Shown here piece by piece: positions 32,772-41,707 of a stretch of 53,961 nucleotides of DNA; the stretch's first letter is position 1, and each line of letters begins with the position of its first letter. The DNA comes from Anaerolineae bacterium (GTDB lineage Bacteria > Chloroflexota > Anaerolineae > Anaerolineales > Anaerolineaceae): contig DUED01000041.1 of the NCBI GenBank assembly GCA_011176685.1, positions 1 to 53,961 on the forward strand, written 5' to 3'. Below the pieces are notes generated by a model. The model saw nothing but the letters and a program-made list of their open reading frames with translations, was not told where the DNA came from and ran no database searches. The position numbers and the translations under genes were made by a program.

Positions 32772-33932
32772 ATGGGCTTAAAAAAAGAAGCCATTCTATC
32801 CATCTCACTGTTGACTGTAATGACCAGTGCCGCAGTAGCGCCGGTACTCAGCCACATCAGTGCAGCTTTCCCGAATGCGGGAATTACCATTATCCGACTA
32901 ACCCTCACGCTGCCTGCACTGGTTGCCATCTTCTTCAACCTCATCTCAGGCGCACTGGCGCTGCATGTTAGGAAGACACTAATCTTGAAAACTGGCTTGA
33001 TCCTGTATGCCCTCGGGGGTACCGGAGCAGCTCTGGTGCAGAATATCAACGGTTTGCTCGCCATGCGCGCCATACTGGGCATGGGTGCCGGCTTGATTGC
33101 TCCACTCACAATCTCTCTCATAGCTGATTTCTATGAGGGCGAAGAAAGAGTCAAACTGATTGGATATTCCGCTTCGGTTGCTCATCTGGCTGCCGTATTA
33201 ATGCCGCTATTAGCTGGTTGGCTGGCGGTGTTTAACTGGCGCTTATCCTTTTTAATTTATCTACTTGCAATCGGTGTCCTGATTTTTACCAGTCTATTCC
33301 TAAAAGATCCTCCAAAAGCACAATCTAAAACAAAAAACGAAAAAAGCATCCTCCCGGCTAGTGTTTATTGGCTGTCGCTTAATTCTTTCCTGCTGATGAT
33401 GGTGTTCTACATCATCCCTACCAGCCTTTCCCATTTCATTGAAGGGCAAGGATTGGGCGGTCCAGCACAGGCCGGTATCGCTATTTCGCTCTCGACACTC
33501 GCAACGCTGTTCATCAGCCTATTCTTCAGTCAGCTGGTTAGAATCCTGAAAAGGTACATATGGACATTTGGGCTTCTTTTCCTGGCGGTGGGATTCTGGG
33601 GATTAAGCTTTAGCGGTCGATTAATGACGGTCTTCATTAGCGTTTCCGCTATCGGTATAGGACTAGGTGCACTAATTCCTGGCATCATTCTTACCGTTAC
33701 ACTAAAAGCCCCCAGCAATGCCTCTTCAACTGCCATCGCAATTGCCAACAGCGCATTCTCGCTGGGGCAGTTCCTATCGCCCATTTTCTTCAGCCTTGCA
33801 GAGAGCTTCAGTAGCAATGCGACCATTCGTTATGATTACTCATTCGCCGCTGCATTAATCTCCCTTGCAGTTGCGCTTTCACTTATCAGTGTACTCCTCA
33901 TGAGGGATAAAAACTCAGTGGAAAAGTTGTGA
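32772..33932 (+). CDS. Major facilitator superfamily transporter
   Basis: 386 residues with about 12 hydrophobic segments and no signal peptide. The MFS A-like loop after TM2 is degenerate (SGALALHVRKTLILKTG). LLAMRAILGMGAGLIAPLTISLIADFY in TM4–5 and LMPLLAGWLAVFNWRLSFLIY in TM5–6 are typical of drug-efflux-type (DHA) members. The loop between TM6 and TM7 (about 178–195) is charged. The substrate is unknown. AGGAA precedes the ATG and an extended −10 lies at 32724–32729. Confidence 0.88.
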   Translation: MGLKKEAILSISLLTVMTSAAVAPVLSHISAAFPNAGITIIRLTLTLPALVAIFFNLISGALALHVRKTLILKTGLILYALGGTGAALVQNINGLLAMRAILGMGAGLIAPLTISLIADFYEGEERVKLIGYSASVAHLAAVLMPLLAGWLAVFNWRLSFLIYLLAIGVLIFTSLFLKDPPKAQSKTKNEKSILPASVYWLSLNSFLLMMVFYIIPTSLSHFIEGQGLGGPAQAGIAISLSTLATLFISLFFSQLVRILKRYIWTFGLLFLAVGFWGLSFSGRLMTVFISVSAIGIGLGALIPGIILTVTLKAPSNASSTAIAIANSAFSLGQFLSPIFFSLAESFSSNATIRYDYSFAAALISLAVALSLISVLLMRDKNSVEKL

Positions 33933-33957
33933 TTCTATCCGCTTAAGCACTTCATGC

Positions 33958-33963
33958 TATAAT
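33958..33963 (+). promoter_or_regulatory. Extended −10 (TGC-TATAAT) of the kinase–parAB operon
   Basis: TGCTATAAT, the same 9-mer seen before 38165 and 51364, 42 nt upstream of the kinase start. No −35 is seen. Confidence 0.5.
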
Positions 33964-34005
33964 TTCCAAAGCATTTTTTTTGCTTCTTTTAACACTGATA
34001 ATTTC

Positions 34006-34848
34006 ATGCTGGAAACCATAAATTACCTTATCCTAGGGCATATCACTCAAGATATCACCCCACATGGCACTGTGCTGGGTGGTACAGCAACATATTCTGC
34101 TTTGACAGCTAAAGCTCTTGGACATAAAGTTGCGGTGCTTACCTCCACTCCTAATTGGCTTAAATTACCGCAACTCAATGGTATCGAAATTTATCGTTTA
34201 CCAACTGAGCAATGCACTACTTTTGAAAACATTCAGACCTCTAATGGTCGCAAACAGCACCTGCACAAGCTGGCAAGGAGAATTCAAAAGAAAGATATAT
34301 CGCAAAATTTGCTTAATGCAGACATCGTCCATCTGGGTCCGGTAGCACAGGAAGTGAAAGGGGATATTATTGAACTGTTTGAACATACCTTCCTGTGTGC
34401 TACGCCGCAGGGCTGGATGCGTGCATGGGATGAAAATGGGAAAGTGCAGCATACAGAATGGAAAGATGCTGCAATGATGCTGCCTAAATTGAATGCAACT
34501 GTCCTCAGTTTGGAGGACGTTGATGGAAATGAAAGCCATATCGGGGAAATGGTGAAAAGCGCTGACATTCTAGCTGTGACTGAAGGATTACACGGTGCGC
34601 GTGTATATTGGAAGGGCGACGTGCGTAGTTTCCGCGCTCCGCAGGTGGTAGAAGTGGATGCTACCGGGGCCGGGGATATTTTCGCAGCGGTCTTTTTCTC
34701 GCGGTTACAAGCTACTCAAGATCCCTGGCAGGCAGGGCAGCTCGCCACGCAGATCGCATCACTTTCTGTAAGCCGTGCAGGGTTGGCTGGTATACCCCAG
34801 GTTGAGGAAATAAAATCCGCTATGGTCGAAATCGTAACAGGAATCTGA
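34006..34848 (+). CDS. PfkB-family sugar or nucleoside kinase
   Basis: 280 residues, ribokinase fold. LGHITQDITPHGTVLGGTATYSAL carries the N-terminal PfkB signature (substrate-binding GG). VVEVDATGAGDIFAAVFF near residue 215 is the C-terminal signature with the catalytic Asp and anion hole. It is shorter than ribokinase. Substrate cannot be told; members phosphorylate sugars, nucleosides or inositol. The stop is 6 nt before the ParA start, so it shares a message with parAB, although no functional link is known. Confidence 0.88.
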   Translation: MLETINYLILGHITQDITPHGTVLGGTATYSALTAKALGHKVAVLTSTPNWLKLPQLNGIEIYRLPTEQCTTFENIQTSNGRKQHLHKLARRIQKKDISQNLLNADIVHLGPVAQEVKGDIIELFEHTFLCATPQGWMRAWDENGKVQHTEWKDAAMMLPKLNATVLSLEDVDGNESHIGEMVKSADILAVTEGLHGARVYWKGDVRSFRAPQVVEVDATGAGDIFAAVFFSRLQATQDPWQAGQLATQIASLSVSRAGLAGIPQVEEIKSAMVEIVTGI

Positions 34849-34854
34849 ACATTC

Positions 34855-35643
34855 ATGGGAAAAATTTACACACTCGTCAATCAAAAAGGCGGCGTCGGAA
34901 AAACTACCTCAGCCATCAACCTAGGAGCTTACCTCGGCTATTACAACCAGAGAGTATTGATCATTGATCTTGACCCACAGGCAAACGCAACATCCAGTTT
35001 GGGGATTGATAAGCTCACCGTCAAAAATGGGACCTACGAAGTTTTGATTGGAATGACACCCATAAGCCCACACATCTTGCACAACCCACGGCTGAAAATT
35101 TCTATCCTGCCCTCTTCACCAAGCCTATCAGGCGCAGAAGTGGAACTGCTGGATCTTTCCAGGCGTGAATTTCGCTTGCGGGAAGCACTTAATCCGGTTA
35201 AAAACCGCTACGATTACATTTTCATCGACTGCCCACCTTCACTGAGCATCCTCACTGTCAATGGTCTCACCTCAGCCAAAGATGGAGCACTCATACCTGT
35301 GCAGTGCGAATATCTGGCACTGGAGGGATTAGGCCAACTCACACAGACCATCAAACGCATTCAGACCTCATTATTCCACGACTTGAAAGTGCGCGGTGTG
35401 ATTCTGACTATGTATGACGGGCGTACGCGGTTGGCAATGGATGTAGCCAAAGAGGTGCAGGATTTTTTTCCAGTGCAAGTATTCCACACCATTATTCCAC
35501 GCAGCATCCGGTTAGCAGAAGCACCTTCTTACGGTCTGCCCATTACTATCTACGCACCCAGTTCATCAGCAGCAAAAGCTTACTCAGCTCTAGCACAAGA
35601 GATGCTCATACAGGATGGAGTACCCATACCAATTGAAGATTAA
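34855..35643 (+). CDS. parA: Chromosome-partitioning ATPase ParA/Soj
   Basis: 262 residues. The deviant Walker A KGGVGKTT at residues 11–18, DLDPQANATSSLG, IDCPPSLSILTVN and IPRSIRLAEAPSYG are all standard for chromosomal (Soj-type) ParA, which lacks the DNA-binding N-terminus of plasmid ParA. ParA forms ATP-dependent patches on the nucleoid that move ParB–parS complexes. parB follows after 11 nt. No parS-like site (TGTTTCACGTGAAACA) was found in the window by eye. Confidence 0.95.
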   Translation: MGKIYTLVNQKGGVGKTTSAINLGAYLGYYNQRVLIIDLDPQANATSSLGIDKLTVKNGTYEVLIGMTPISPHILHNPRLKISILPSSPSLSGAEVELLDLSRREFRLREALNPVKNRYDYIFIDCPPSLSILTVNGLTSAKDGALIPVQCEYLALEGLGQLTQTIKRIQTSLFHDLKVRGVILTMYDGRTRLAMDVAKEVQDFFPVQVFHTIIPRSIRLAEAPSYGLPITIYAPSSSAAKAYSALAQEMLIQDGVPIPIED

Positions 35644-35654
35644 AAGGCAATACA

Positions 35655-36515
35655 ATGGCACGTAAAATAGGTTTAGGAAAGGGATTAGACGCACTTATCC
35701 CCAGCGAATTAACTGAGCAAGCGGCAACAAAGGGTGCCGAGCACCTTCCAATCAGCCAAATTGCACTCAACCCGCTGCAACCAAGAAATAAAACCAGAGA
35801 TGAATACCTGGATGAATTAACTGCATCTATTCGTGAACATGGAATTTTACAACCGCTAATTGTCACAAAGGACCCCGATGCGGACACTTATACCCTGATT
35901 GCGGGAGAACGGCGCCTGCGTGCCGCAAAATTGGCAGGGTTGGAAGCGGTACCGGTGATCGTGCGGGATCAAGCCAGCGATCAGCTACGTCTTGAATTGG
36001 CTTTGATCGAGAACCTGCAACGAGAGGATCTCTCACCGCTGGAAGCTGCACAAGCATACCAGCAGCTTACAAAAAATTTCGGACTTTCACACGAAGAAAT
36101 TGCCCTGCGAGTAGGCAAAAGCCGAACTACGGTTACCAACACCTTGCGTTTATTAAAGCTCCCTACTGAAGTGCTGGAAGCGCTCTCTGACGGTAATATT
36201 TCTGAAGGTCACGCACGTGCTTTGTTAGGTTTGAATTCATCCAAAGCTCAAAAAGCAGCTCTGCAATCCATATCAAAGAATGGACTCAATGTGCGCCAAT
36301 CAGAAGAATTAGTGCGTAAGCTGAGCGGACAGAAACCCTTAAAACCAACCAGTAAAAGACCTGTACCGCCTGAGGTGCTCGAATTGGAGGAAAAACTGCG
36401 CTCGCATCTGGGCACTAAGGTAACCCTACGATATGGCAAACGGGGCGGTACTGTCATTATTTATTACTATTCTGAAGAAGAACTTGAAGCACTCATTGCC
36501 CGCATACTGCATTAA
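35655..36515 (+). CDS. parB: Chromosome-partitioning protein ParB/Spo0J
   Basis: 286 residues. The N-terminal CTPase/ParB domain (about 25–125) shows LQPRNKTRDEYLDELTASIREHGILQPLIV, the GERRLRAAKLAG box and ENLQREDLSPLEAA. The HTH that reads parS is about 130–190 (HEEIALRVGKSRTTVTNTLRLL). The C-terminal ~60 residues form the dimer region, here with LEEKLRSHLGTKVTLRYG. Partner of ParA upstream; an amidohydrolase gene follows after 6 nt. Confidence 0.95.
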   Translation: MARKIGLGKGLDALIPSELTEQAATKGAEHLPISQIALNPLQPRNKTRDEYLDELTASIREHGILQPLIVTKDPDADTYTLIAGERRLRAAKLAGLEAVPVIVRDQASDQLRLELALIENLQREDLSPLEAAQAYQQLTKNFGLSHEEIALRVGKSRTTVTNTLRLLKLPTEVLEALSDGNISEGHARALLGLNSSKAQKAALQSISKNGLNVRQSEELVRKLSGQKPLKPTSKRPVPPEVLELEEKLRSHLGTKVTLRYGKRGGTVIIYYYSEEELEALIARILH

Positions 36516-36521
36516 CAACCC

Positions 36522-38102
36522 ATGCACGTCCTTCATCATGCTCACATTCACACTCTCGACCCACTAAATCCCTATGCTGATGCTTTAGCTATTGATCAAG
36601 GCAGAATTGTTGCGATAGGTTCCGAAATTAAAATCTTCCCTCTGGCGCGATCTCCAAGAGAAATCGAGGATATGCAGGCGAGAACCATTCTGCCAGGATT
36701 TACAGATTCCCATATCCACACTTTCGAATATGGAAGAAGTTTATCCATAATTAATTGTGAGACTGCAACAAAACAGGAATGCCTGGAAAGGGTTGCTTCA
36801 CAAGCAGCCTGCTCTCCCGTTGGTAAATGGATTTTTGGTCATGGCTGGAACCACAATATCTGGCCTGATGGAATCGGCAATGCCAGAGAACTAGATGCCA
36901 TCAGCCAGCAGCATCCAATCTTCTTAACTGCAAAATCTCTACATGCCGCCTGGGTTAACTCAACCGCGCTACGATTGGCCGGCATCCATAAAGAAACGTC
37001 CAACCCCGACGGGGGAATAATTAGAAGGGATTCCAGCGGGAATCCAACCGGAATTTTGCTTGAATCGGCAGCAAAGTTGGTGGAGCAAATTATCCCAGAA
37101 CCAACATCAGAACAAATTTGCCAAAAATTGCTTGCCGCACAGGAAACTCTTTTACAGATAGGCATTACTGCTATTCATGATGTCGATCGCTGGGAAAGCA
37201 TGCAGGTGTTTCACCGTATGCGGCAAGAGGGAAAGTTGAAGCTCAGGGTGGTGAAAAGTATTCCGCGCAATCATCTAAAGGATGCAATTAGTGCAGGTTT
37301 GCGCACCGGTGAAGGCGATGATTGGCTGCGTATTGGCTGGTTGAAGCTTTTTATGGATGGCGCACTGGGACCACAAACAGCCTCTATGTTAGAACCTTAC
37401 AAAGGAAATGATAAAAATCTTGGGATCCTTTACCTAGATACTCAAGCGCTTTACGAAATCGGTTATTCGGCTGTTGAACATGGCATCAGCTTAGAGGTGC
37501 ATGCTATCGGTGATCGCGCAAACCGAGAAGCACTAAACGCCTTTGGATCACTTGATGAGAACAATGATCTTCCAAAACCGAATGTTCCACACCGTATTGA
37601 ACATCTTCAGCTCATTACAATTCAAGATATGGAGCGCCTAGCAAATCTGGAAATAACCGCCTCCATGCAACCCATCCATGCCACCTCCGATCAAAAAATT
37701 GCAGAACGCTATTGGGGAAACCGCTGCAGTTATGCATACGCCTGGCAATCAATCCTTAAAACAGGAGCAAGATTGATTTTCGGCTCAGATGCACCGGTTG
37801 AATCGCCAAATCCATTTTTAGGACTTCATGCAGCAATTACACGCAGGTCTAGTAATGATCCCTCTGCACGTTCTGGGTGGTACCCAGAACAATGCCTAAC
37901 ACTTAAAGAAGCCCTACACGCATACATCAGCGAACCGCCAAATGCAGCCGGGTGGGGTGATCAATTCGGGAGGATTGAACCCGGTGCCTTCGCTGATTTA
38001 ATTGTGCTTCCTACAGATCCTTTTAAATGTCCTGAAGAAAGTATCGAAACCCTCAAACCCAAAGCTACTATGGTCAATGGAGAATGGGTCTGGCGCTCAT
38101 AA
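36522..38102 (+). CDS. YtcJ-type metal-dependent amidohydrolase
   Basis: 526 residues, Amidohydrolase_3 type. LPGFTDSHIHTFEYG gives the metal-binding HxH, GHGWNHNIWP, LTAKSLHAAWVNSTALRLAGI and KLFMDGALGPQTASM are typical of YtcJ relatives. HAIGDRAN carries a metal-ligand His, PHRIEHLQLI another, and FGSDAPVESPNPFLGL the catalytic Asp. Such enzymes deacylate or hydrolyse amides or imides; the substrate is unknown. Third gene of the parA–parB message by spacing; its own promoter is not visible. Confidence 0.88.
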   Translation: MHVLHHAHIHTLDPLNPYADALAIDQGRIVAIGSEIKIFPLARSPREIEDMQARTILPGFTDSHIHTFEYGRSLSIINCETATKQECLERVASQAACSPVGKWIFGHGWNHNIWPDGIGNARELDAISQQHPIFLTAKSLHAAWVNSTALRLAGIHKETSNPDGGIIRRDSSGNPTGILLESAAKLVEQIIPEPTSEQICQKLLAAQETLLQIGITAIHDVDRWESMQVFHRMRQEGKLKLRVVKSIPRNHLKDAISAGLRTGEGDDWLRIGWLKLFMDGALGPQTASMLEPYKGNDKNLGILYLDTQALYEIGYSAVEHGISLEVHAIGDRANREALNAFGSLDENNDLPKPNVPHRIEHLQLITIQDMERLANLEITASMQPIHATSDQKIAERYWGNRCSYAYAWQSILKTGARLIFGSDAPVESPNPFLGLHAAITRRSSNDPSARSGWYPEQCLTLKEALHAYISEPPNAAGWGDQFGRIEPGAFADLIVLPTDPFKCPEESIETLKPKATMVNGEWVWRS

Positions 38103-38121
38103 ACTGTTGAACCCAGAATGC

Positions 38122-38127
38122 TATAAT
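38122..38127 (+). promoter_or_regulatory. Extended −10 (TGC-TATAAT) before the HTH gene
   Basis: TGCTATAAT, 37 nt before the ATG and upstream of AAAGGAAAG. Confidence 0.5.
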
Positions 38128-38164
38128 AAATTTAATATTTCTTCCTCTTTCAAAGGAAAGTCAT

Positions 38165-38899
38165 ATGGACGCTATTTTAAACAACCCAGAAAGGATAATG
38201 CAAAGCATGCATAATAGAATTTCCACCGCACGTCACAATTGTGGGAAAACTATTAATGAGGTTGCCGGTCTGTTGGGAATTAACACCAAGAAATTACGAA
38301 AATATGAATCTGGCACGCTATTACCCTCCCTGCCTGAAATTGAAGCTTTGGCATTCATCCTAAAAATTCCTTTATCCACTCTTTTTTCGATAGAGGGACA
38401 GGTAGAAACCGAACATGTACCTGATCTAGATGGAATAAAACAGCTTATTCAAATACGAAATAAAATCATCGGAGCTTCCCTGCAAATCACACGTTCAGAT
38501 GCTAATCTAGTTCACAAAGACCTATCAAAGAGAACTGGAATTCCAATTACTCGCATCCATCGTTACGAAAAAGGTGACACTCCCATTCCATTGAACGAGT
38601 TAATAATCTTAGCGGAAGCCCTTAATCTAGATTTAAACACTCTCCTGGATAACAACAGCCCTCTCGGAAGTTGGCAAAACCAGCAAGTACGTATACACAG
38701 GTTTCTCAACTTACCGGAAGAAGTACAGCAATTTGCCAGCCAGCAAGAAAATTTACAATACCTACGGCTTTCTATTAAACTTAAAGAAACCAGCCTGGAA
38801 AATATCGAGGCATTAATTGGAGGGCTGCAAGAACTCACCAGCTTGGACAGTCAAAGTGAGGAGCAAAAACAAACGCTGAATAACCCACACCCCGAATGA
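38165..38899 (+). CDS. Transcriptional regulator with two XRE-type HTH domains
   Basis: 244 residues. HTH 1 is at about 15–75 (RISTARHNCGKTINEVAGLLGINTKKLRKYESGTLLPSLPEIEALAFIL) and HTH 2 at about 100–155 (with LSKRTGIPITRIHRYEKGDTPIPLNELIILAEAL). Both have the Cro/C1 pattern with the Y/E-S/K-G turn. The C-terminal 80 residues are helical and polar, perhaps for dimer formation. Tandem HTHs suggest a monomer that reads a dyad. AAAGGAAAG is well spaced for the ATG at 38165. Its stop overlaps the next start (ATGA), so it is coupled to the acetyltransferase. Confidence 0.82.
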   Translation: MDAILNNPERIMQSMHNRISTARHNCGKTINEVAGLLGINTKKLRKYESGTLLPSLPEIEALAFILKIPLSTLFSIEGQVETEHVPDLDGIKQLIQIRNKIIGASLQITRSDANLVHKDLSKRTGIPITRIHRYEKGDTPIPLNELIILAEALNLDLNTLLDNNSPLGSWQNQQVRIHRFLNLPEEVQQFASQQENLQYLRLSIKLKETSLENIEALIGGLQELTSLDSQSEEQKQTLNNPHPE

Positions 38900-39744
38900 C
38901 TACCGATATCAAACCACGCGCAGCAAATAAATCCGATTATTCTCAACTTGCTGTATTCCTAAACTCTAGAATTAAAATCCATCGCCACCTGGATTGGCGC
39001 GCGACATTGGACTGGTTAGGCTATCAGCCATTTTGGATATTAGAGCAAAACAGCCATATACAGGCACTTCTGGCTTTTCCACCTGATATACCAGATGTGT
39101 ACTGGGTGCGCTTATTTGCCGTTAGCTGCGCTTATTCAGCAGAAAAAACCTGGGATAAATTATTCCCCAAAGCACTGAAATCGCAACCCTTCAAGCCAGA
39201 ATCTACAATCGTAATCCTGGCATACCTAGATTGGCTGAAAGAAATACTCCTTACGCGTGGATGGCAGGAGCGTCAACGTGTGATCCTGCTCAAATGGAGC
39301 GGCTCATTCCCAGAAACACTAAAAAACCCAAAGGGAATAATTATACGACCAATGTTATATTCGGATCTGCAACAGGTGGCAAGAATAGACCACGTAAGTT
39401 TTGAGTCGATTTGGCGTCACTCAACGAATGCGATCATGCGCGCTTTTGGGCAATCCTCCTATTCCACTGTAGCTGAACATGAAGAAAAAGTAATTGCCTA
39501 CCAAATCAGCCATTCAGAAATATTGCGCGCACATTTAGCTCGCTTAGCTATTGTACCGGATTTCCGCAACAAAGGGATTGGAACCGCTTTAGTGCAGGAT
39601 ATGCTTTCACATTTCCACAAACTATGGATAGGGGAAATCACCGTGAATACACAACTTAACAACTACGCGTCAATTCGTCTTTATAAGAAACTAGGGTTCA
39701 CAATAACAAAAGAAAGCTATCCTATTCTTGCCTACCTCCATTAA
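38896..39744 (+). CDS. GNAT-family N-acetyltransferase
   Basis: 282 residues, longer than a single GNAT domain (~150). The C-terminal half is the clear domain: IIRPMLYSDLQQVARIDHVSF at its start and the acetyl-CoA motif RLAIVPDFRNKGIGTALVQDML (R/Q-x-x-G-x-G/A) near 218–238, then TVNTQLNNYASIRLYKKLGF. The N-terminal ~140 residues are a degenerate GNAT-like or substrate domain. It may modify a protein N-terminus, an amino sugar or a small amine. It is translationally coupled to the HTH gene upstream and ends at a terminator. Confidence 0.83.
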   Translation: MTTDIKPRAANKSDYSQLAVFLNSRIKIHRHLDWRATLDWLGYQPFWILEQNSHIQALLAFPPDIPDVYWVRLFAVSCAYSAEKTWDKLFPKALKSQPFKPESTIVILAYLDWLKEILLTRGWQERQRVILLKWSGSFPETLKNPKGIIIRPMLYSDLQQVARIDHVSFESIWRHSTNAIMRAFGQSSYSTVAEHEEKVIAYQISHSEILRAHLARLAIVPDFRNKGIGTALVQDMLSHFHKLWIGEITVNTQLNNYASIRLYKKLGFTITKESYPILAYLH

Positions 39745-39751
39745 ATGCAAA

Positions 39752-39782
39752 GAGCTGACTAAAATTAGCCAGCTCAATTTAT
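39752..39782. terminator. Bidirectional terminator between GNAT and DUF5666-like genes
   Basis: GAGCTG (39752–39757) pairs with CAGCTC (39770–39775), with an inner CTAA/TTAG continuing the stem after one mismatch. A- and T-rich flanks lie on both sides. Confidence 0.65.
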
Positions 39783-39783
39783 T

Positions 39784-40374
39784 TCAAGATTTCCCTCTAC
39801 GTCCCCCTCCAGCCCAAAGAGGTCGACCACTCGGATCTCGAAGATTTACACTCTGACCGCTAACGAGGTTTGAAAGTTGGATTACCTCAAAGCTCCCTCC
39901 ATCATCAAAAAATCCCTGCAGTACCACCGCATCACTAACTGAAGCAGTGAAACCGTTATCTAGTGCAAACTTCCAAGCCCGATTATCAATGACAATCTGG
40001 GAACCATCGGCATTGTTTACGATTAGATTATCGGCTGCAATCTCAGAAACCACACCCTCATAAGTAAAAAACTCTTCAATGCCCATATGGGTCTCACTAC
40101 CCCCAGCATTGGATGACTTCTTGCTATTTGACTCAACCGCCTGCCCTTGTTTATGTCCTTGACCGCTTTCATTAAATTTTCCCTGCTGGTTTTCCCCTTG
40201 TACACTTCCCTGACTTTTATCATCATACTTATTCTTCTGAAGGTTATATTGCTTAGCAACATTTTGTTCAAGGGTTACATTTTGCGTTTTCTCAATAGTA
40301 CGATTAACTGCACCATAAACTAGCCCCCCAGATAGTCCTATTAAGAGAATACCCAATACTATTTTTTTAATCAT
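39784..40374 (-). CDS. DUF5666-like secreted or membrane-anchored protein
   Basis: 196 residues. An N-terminal hydrophobic segment (about 3–23) acts as a signal or anchor. A Gln/Gly/Lys/Ser-rich low-complexity linker (about 40–95) leads to a small β-domain (about 100–175, TYEGVVSEIAADNLIVNNADGSQIVIDN… then VVLQGFFDDGGSFEVIQL). This matches the DUF5666/OB-like repeat that begins with G-x-V-x-x-I. The extreme C-terminus is Gly/Arg-rich. It follows the cytochrome-b-like DUF4405 gene after 18 nt, so the pair probably forms one envelope module. AGGAAAG precedes the start. Confidence 0.75.
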   Translation of the reverse strand: MIKKIVLGILLIGLSGGLVYGAVNRTIEKTQNVTLEQNVAKQYNLQKNKYDDKSQGSVQGENQQGKFNESGQGHKQGQAVESNSKKSSNAGGSETHMGIEEFFTYEGVVSEIAADNLIVNNADGSQIVIDNRAWKFALDNGFTASVSDAVVLQGFFDDGGSFEVIQLSNLVSGQSVNLRDPSGRPLWAGGGRRGKS

Positions 40375-40392
40375 TTCTTTCCTTTCAATATT

Positions 40393-41010
40393 TTAATTTG
40401 TTTCAGTCAAACCTAGATCCGGGGCTTCATGGTTCCTCGATAAAATCTTGTGGGTCACTTTTCGGACCCAGCACCAGTGAATAATTAAGTGCACGACAAC
40501 TAAAATAATCACGCCAATTCCGGACCAAGTGTGGATGATATCCCATGTAGATTTGGTTAGGTATAACATCACAATCTGACTAGTCATTCTTCCACCAGGA
40601 AGAAATAACAGCACAATTCCAGAAACCGCAGTCATAAGAAAAAGAACAGCAGCTAATACATCCACTATCAAATTCAACAAAGCAATAGGATTCTTTGTGC
40701 TTCCTCTACAGGTAAGCAACTTGTGGTAACGCCGGGGCACATTCACAACCCAATTCCAATGCAATAAAATGTGCACAATTATCGCGATAATGATCACTAC
40801 ACCTGTCCAGGTATGAATCAGATCCCATGATTCACGCTCAAAAAGTATTTTCATGTGAAAATAAGGATTTCGACCACCCTGAAAACCCGACGGGAAAAAA
40901 AGGAAGTAGATACCCGATAACGTGACAGCGACCATTGTAATTAAGAGAAAGGAGTCCAGCAACCAATTTTGCAAAGTCTGCGTTGATACTCTCCTTAAAT
41001 TATTTTTCAT
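40393..41010 (-). CDS. DUF4405-like, cytochrome-b-type four-helix membrane protein
   Basis: 205 residues, four main membrane helices. The two halves are an internal duplication: ERESWDLIHTWTGVVIIIAIIVHILLHWNWV and KSTWDIIHTWSGIGVIILVVVHLIIHWCWV. Each half gives His residues spaced as in di-haem cytochrome b561-type proteins (IHTW…VH…HW). I infer a haem-binding electron carrier in the membrane. GAGAGG precedes the ATG. The DUF5666-like gene follows. Confidence 0.8.
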   Translation of the reverse strand: MKNNLRRVSTQTLQNWLLDSFLLITMVAVTLSGIYFLFFPSGFQGGRNPYFHMKILFERESWDLIHTWTGVVIIIAIIVHILLHWNWVVNVPRRYHKLLTCRGSTKNPIALLNLIVDVLAAVLFLMTAVSGIVLLFLPGGRMTSQIVMLYLTKSTWDIIHTWSGIGVIILVVVHLIIHWCWVRKVTHKILSRNHEAPDLGLTETN

Positions 41011-41141
41011 AACAACTACCTCTCAAAGAATTCAATGACAGAAGAATAAACCTTAAGTATGAAGGCTTAATAAAGAAACATTGAAAATATGATAAAGATT
41101 TTTTTTAACCCCTGCACAATTATGGTTCAATTAATTCCGTA

Positions 41142-41654
41142 CTATTCTGTATCCAAGTAAATTCGCATGATAAAGAGCAAAGAGGATAAACGGTTTAGGT
41201 AAATGCAGATATTCTTGTTTATCCCTTTTTGGTCCTTAATGAGCCTAACAGCATAACGCTCCGCTTTTCGTACAATCGTCCTGGAAACATCTACTAATGC
41301 CCCTTCATATGTGTTGCCCGCAGGAATAAACCTTTCAGGCAATTGCACATTGTTCTCATATTCTGAAATCTGTTTTTCCAGCCAGTCAGTATCTGTAGGG
41401 TTGATGTACTCAATTCCAGGATTCCTACTTTTCGAACTGGCAATCTCAGCCATAATCCTAGCAAGATCATCCTGCACTCTCAGAAGAAGCGCCTGTAAAT
41501 CTTCCTTTTCAATTACACTCCGTGCAAGACCGACAAAAGCCGAAGCCTCGTCTAACAACCCAAGCATTTCGATAATCGGGTCATCTTTACGTATTCTGAT
41601 CCCACCCCATAGGTCTGTTAACCCTTCATCCCCCTTTCTGGTAAAGACAGCCAT
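41142..41654 (-). CDS. PduO-type cob(I)alamin adenosyltransferase-like protein
   Basis: 170 residues, five-helix-bundle family that adenosylates cobalamin with ATP. The ATP loop VFTRKGDEGLTDLWGG, KDDPIIEMLGLLDEASAFVG, SRTIVRKAERYAVRL and YLNRLSSLLF line up with the PduO pattern, but RTVCRRAER is altered to RTIVRKAER, so activity is likely but not certain. The ATG at 41654 was chosen over the one at 41669 because GGAGGAGG is directly before it. No B12-dependent enzyme is in the window. Confidence 0.85.
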   Translation of the reverse strand: MAVFTRKGDEGLTDLWGGIRIRKDDPIIEMLGLLDEASAFVGLARSVIEKEDLQALLLRVQDDLARIMAEIASSKSRNPGIEYINPTDTDWLEKQISEYENNVQLPERFIPAGNTYEGALVDVSRTIVRKAERYAVRLIKDQKGINKNICIYLNRLSSLLFIMRIYLDTE

Positions 41655-41707
41655 ATCCTCCTCCAGCATTAATTATCATCCAGTCGCCAATCAATAAACC
41701 TGGAATC

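Noticed and set aside
34855-36515. parS site near parAB
   Set aside because: No match to the TGTTTCACGTGAAACA consensus was found by eye; CACGTG at 14836 lacks the flanks.
40023-40271. 82-codon minus frame inside the DUF5666-like gene
   Set aside because: It arises from an alternative frame of the low-complexity linker.
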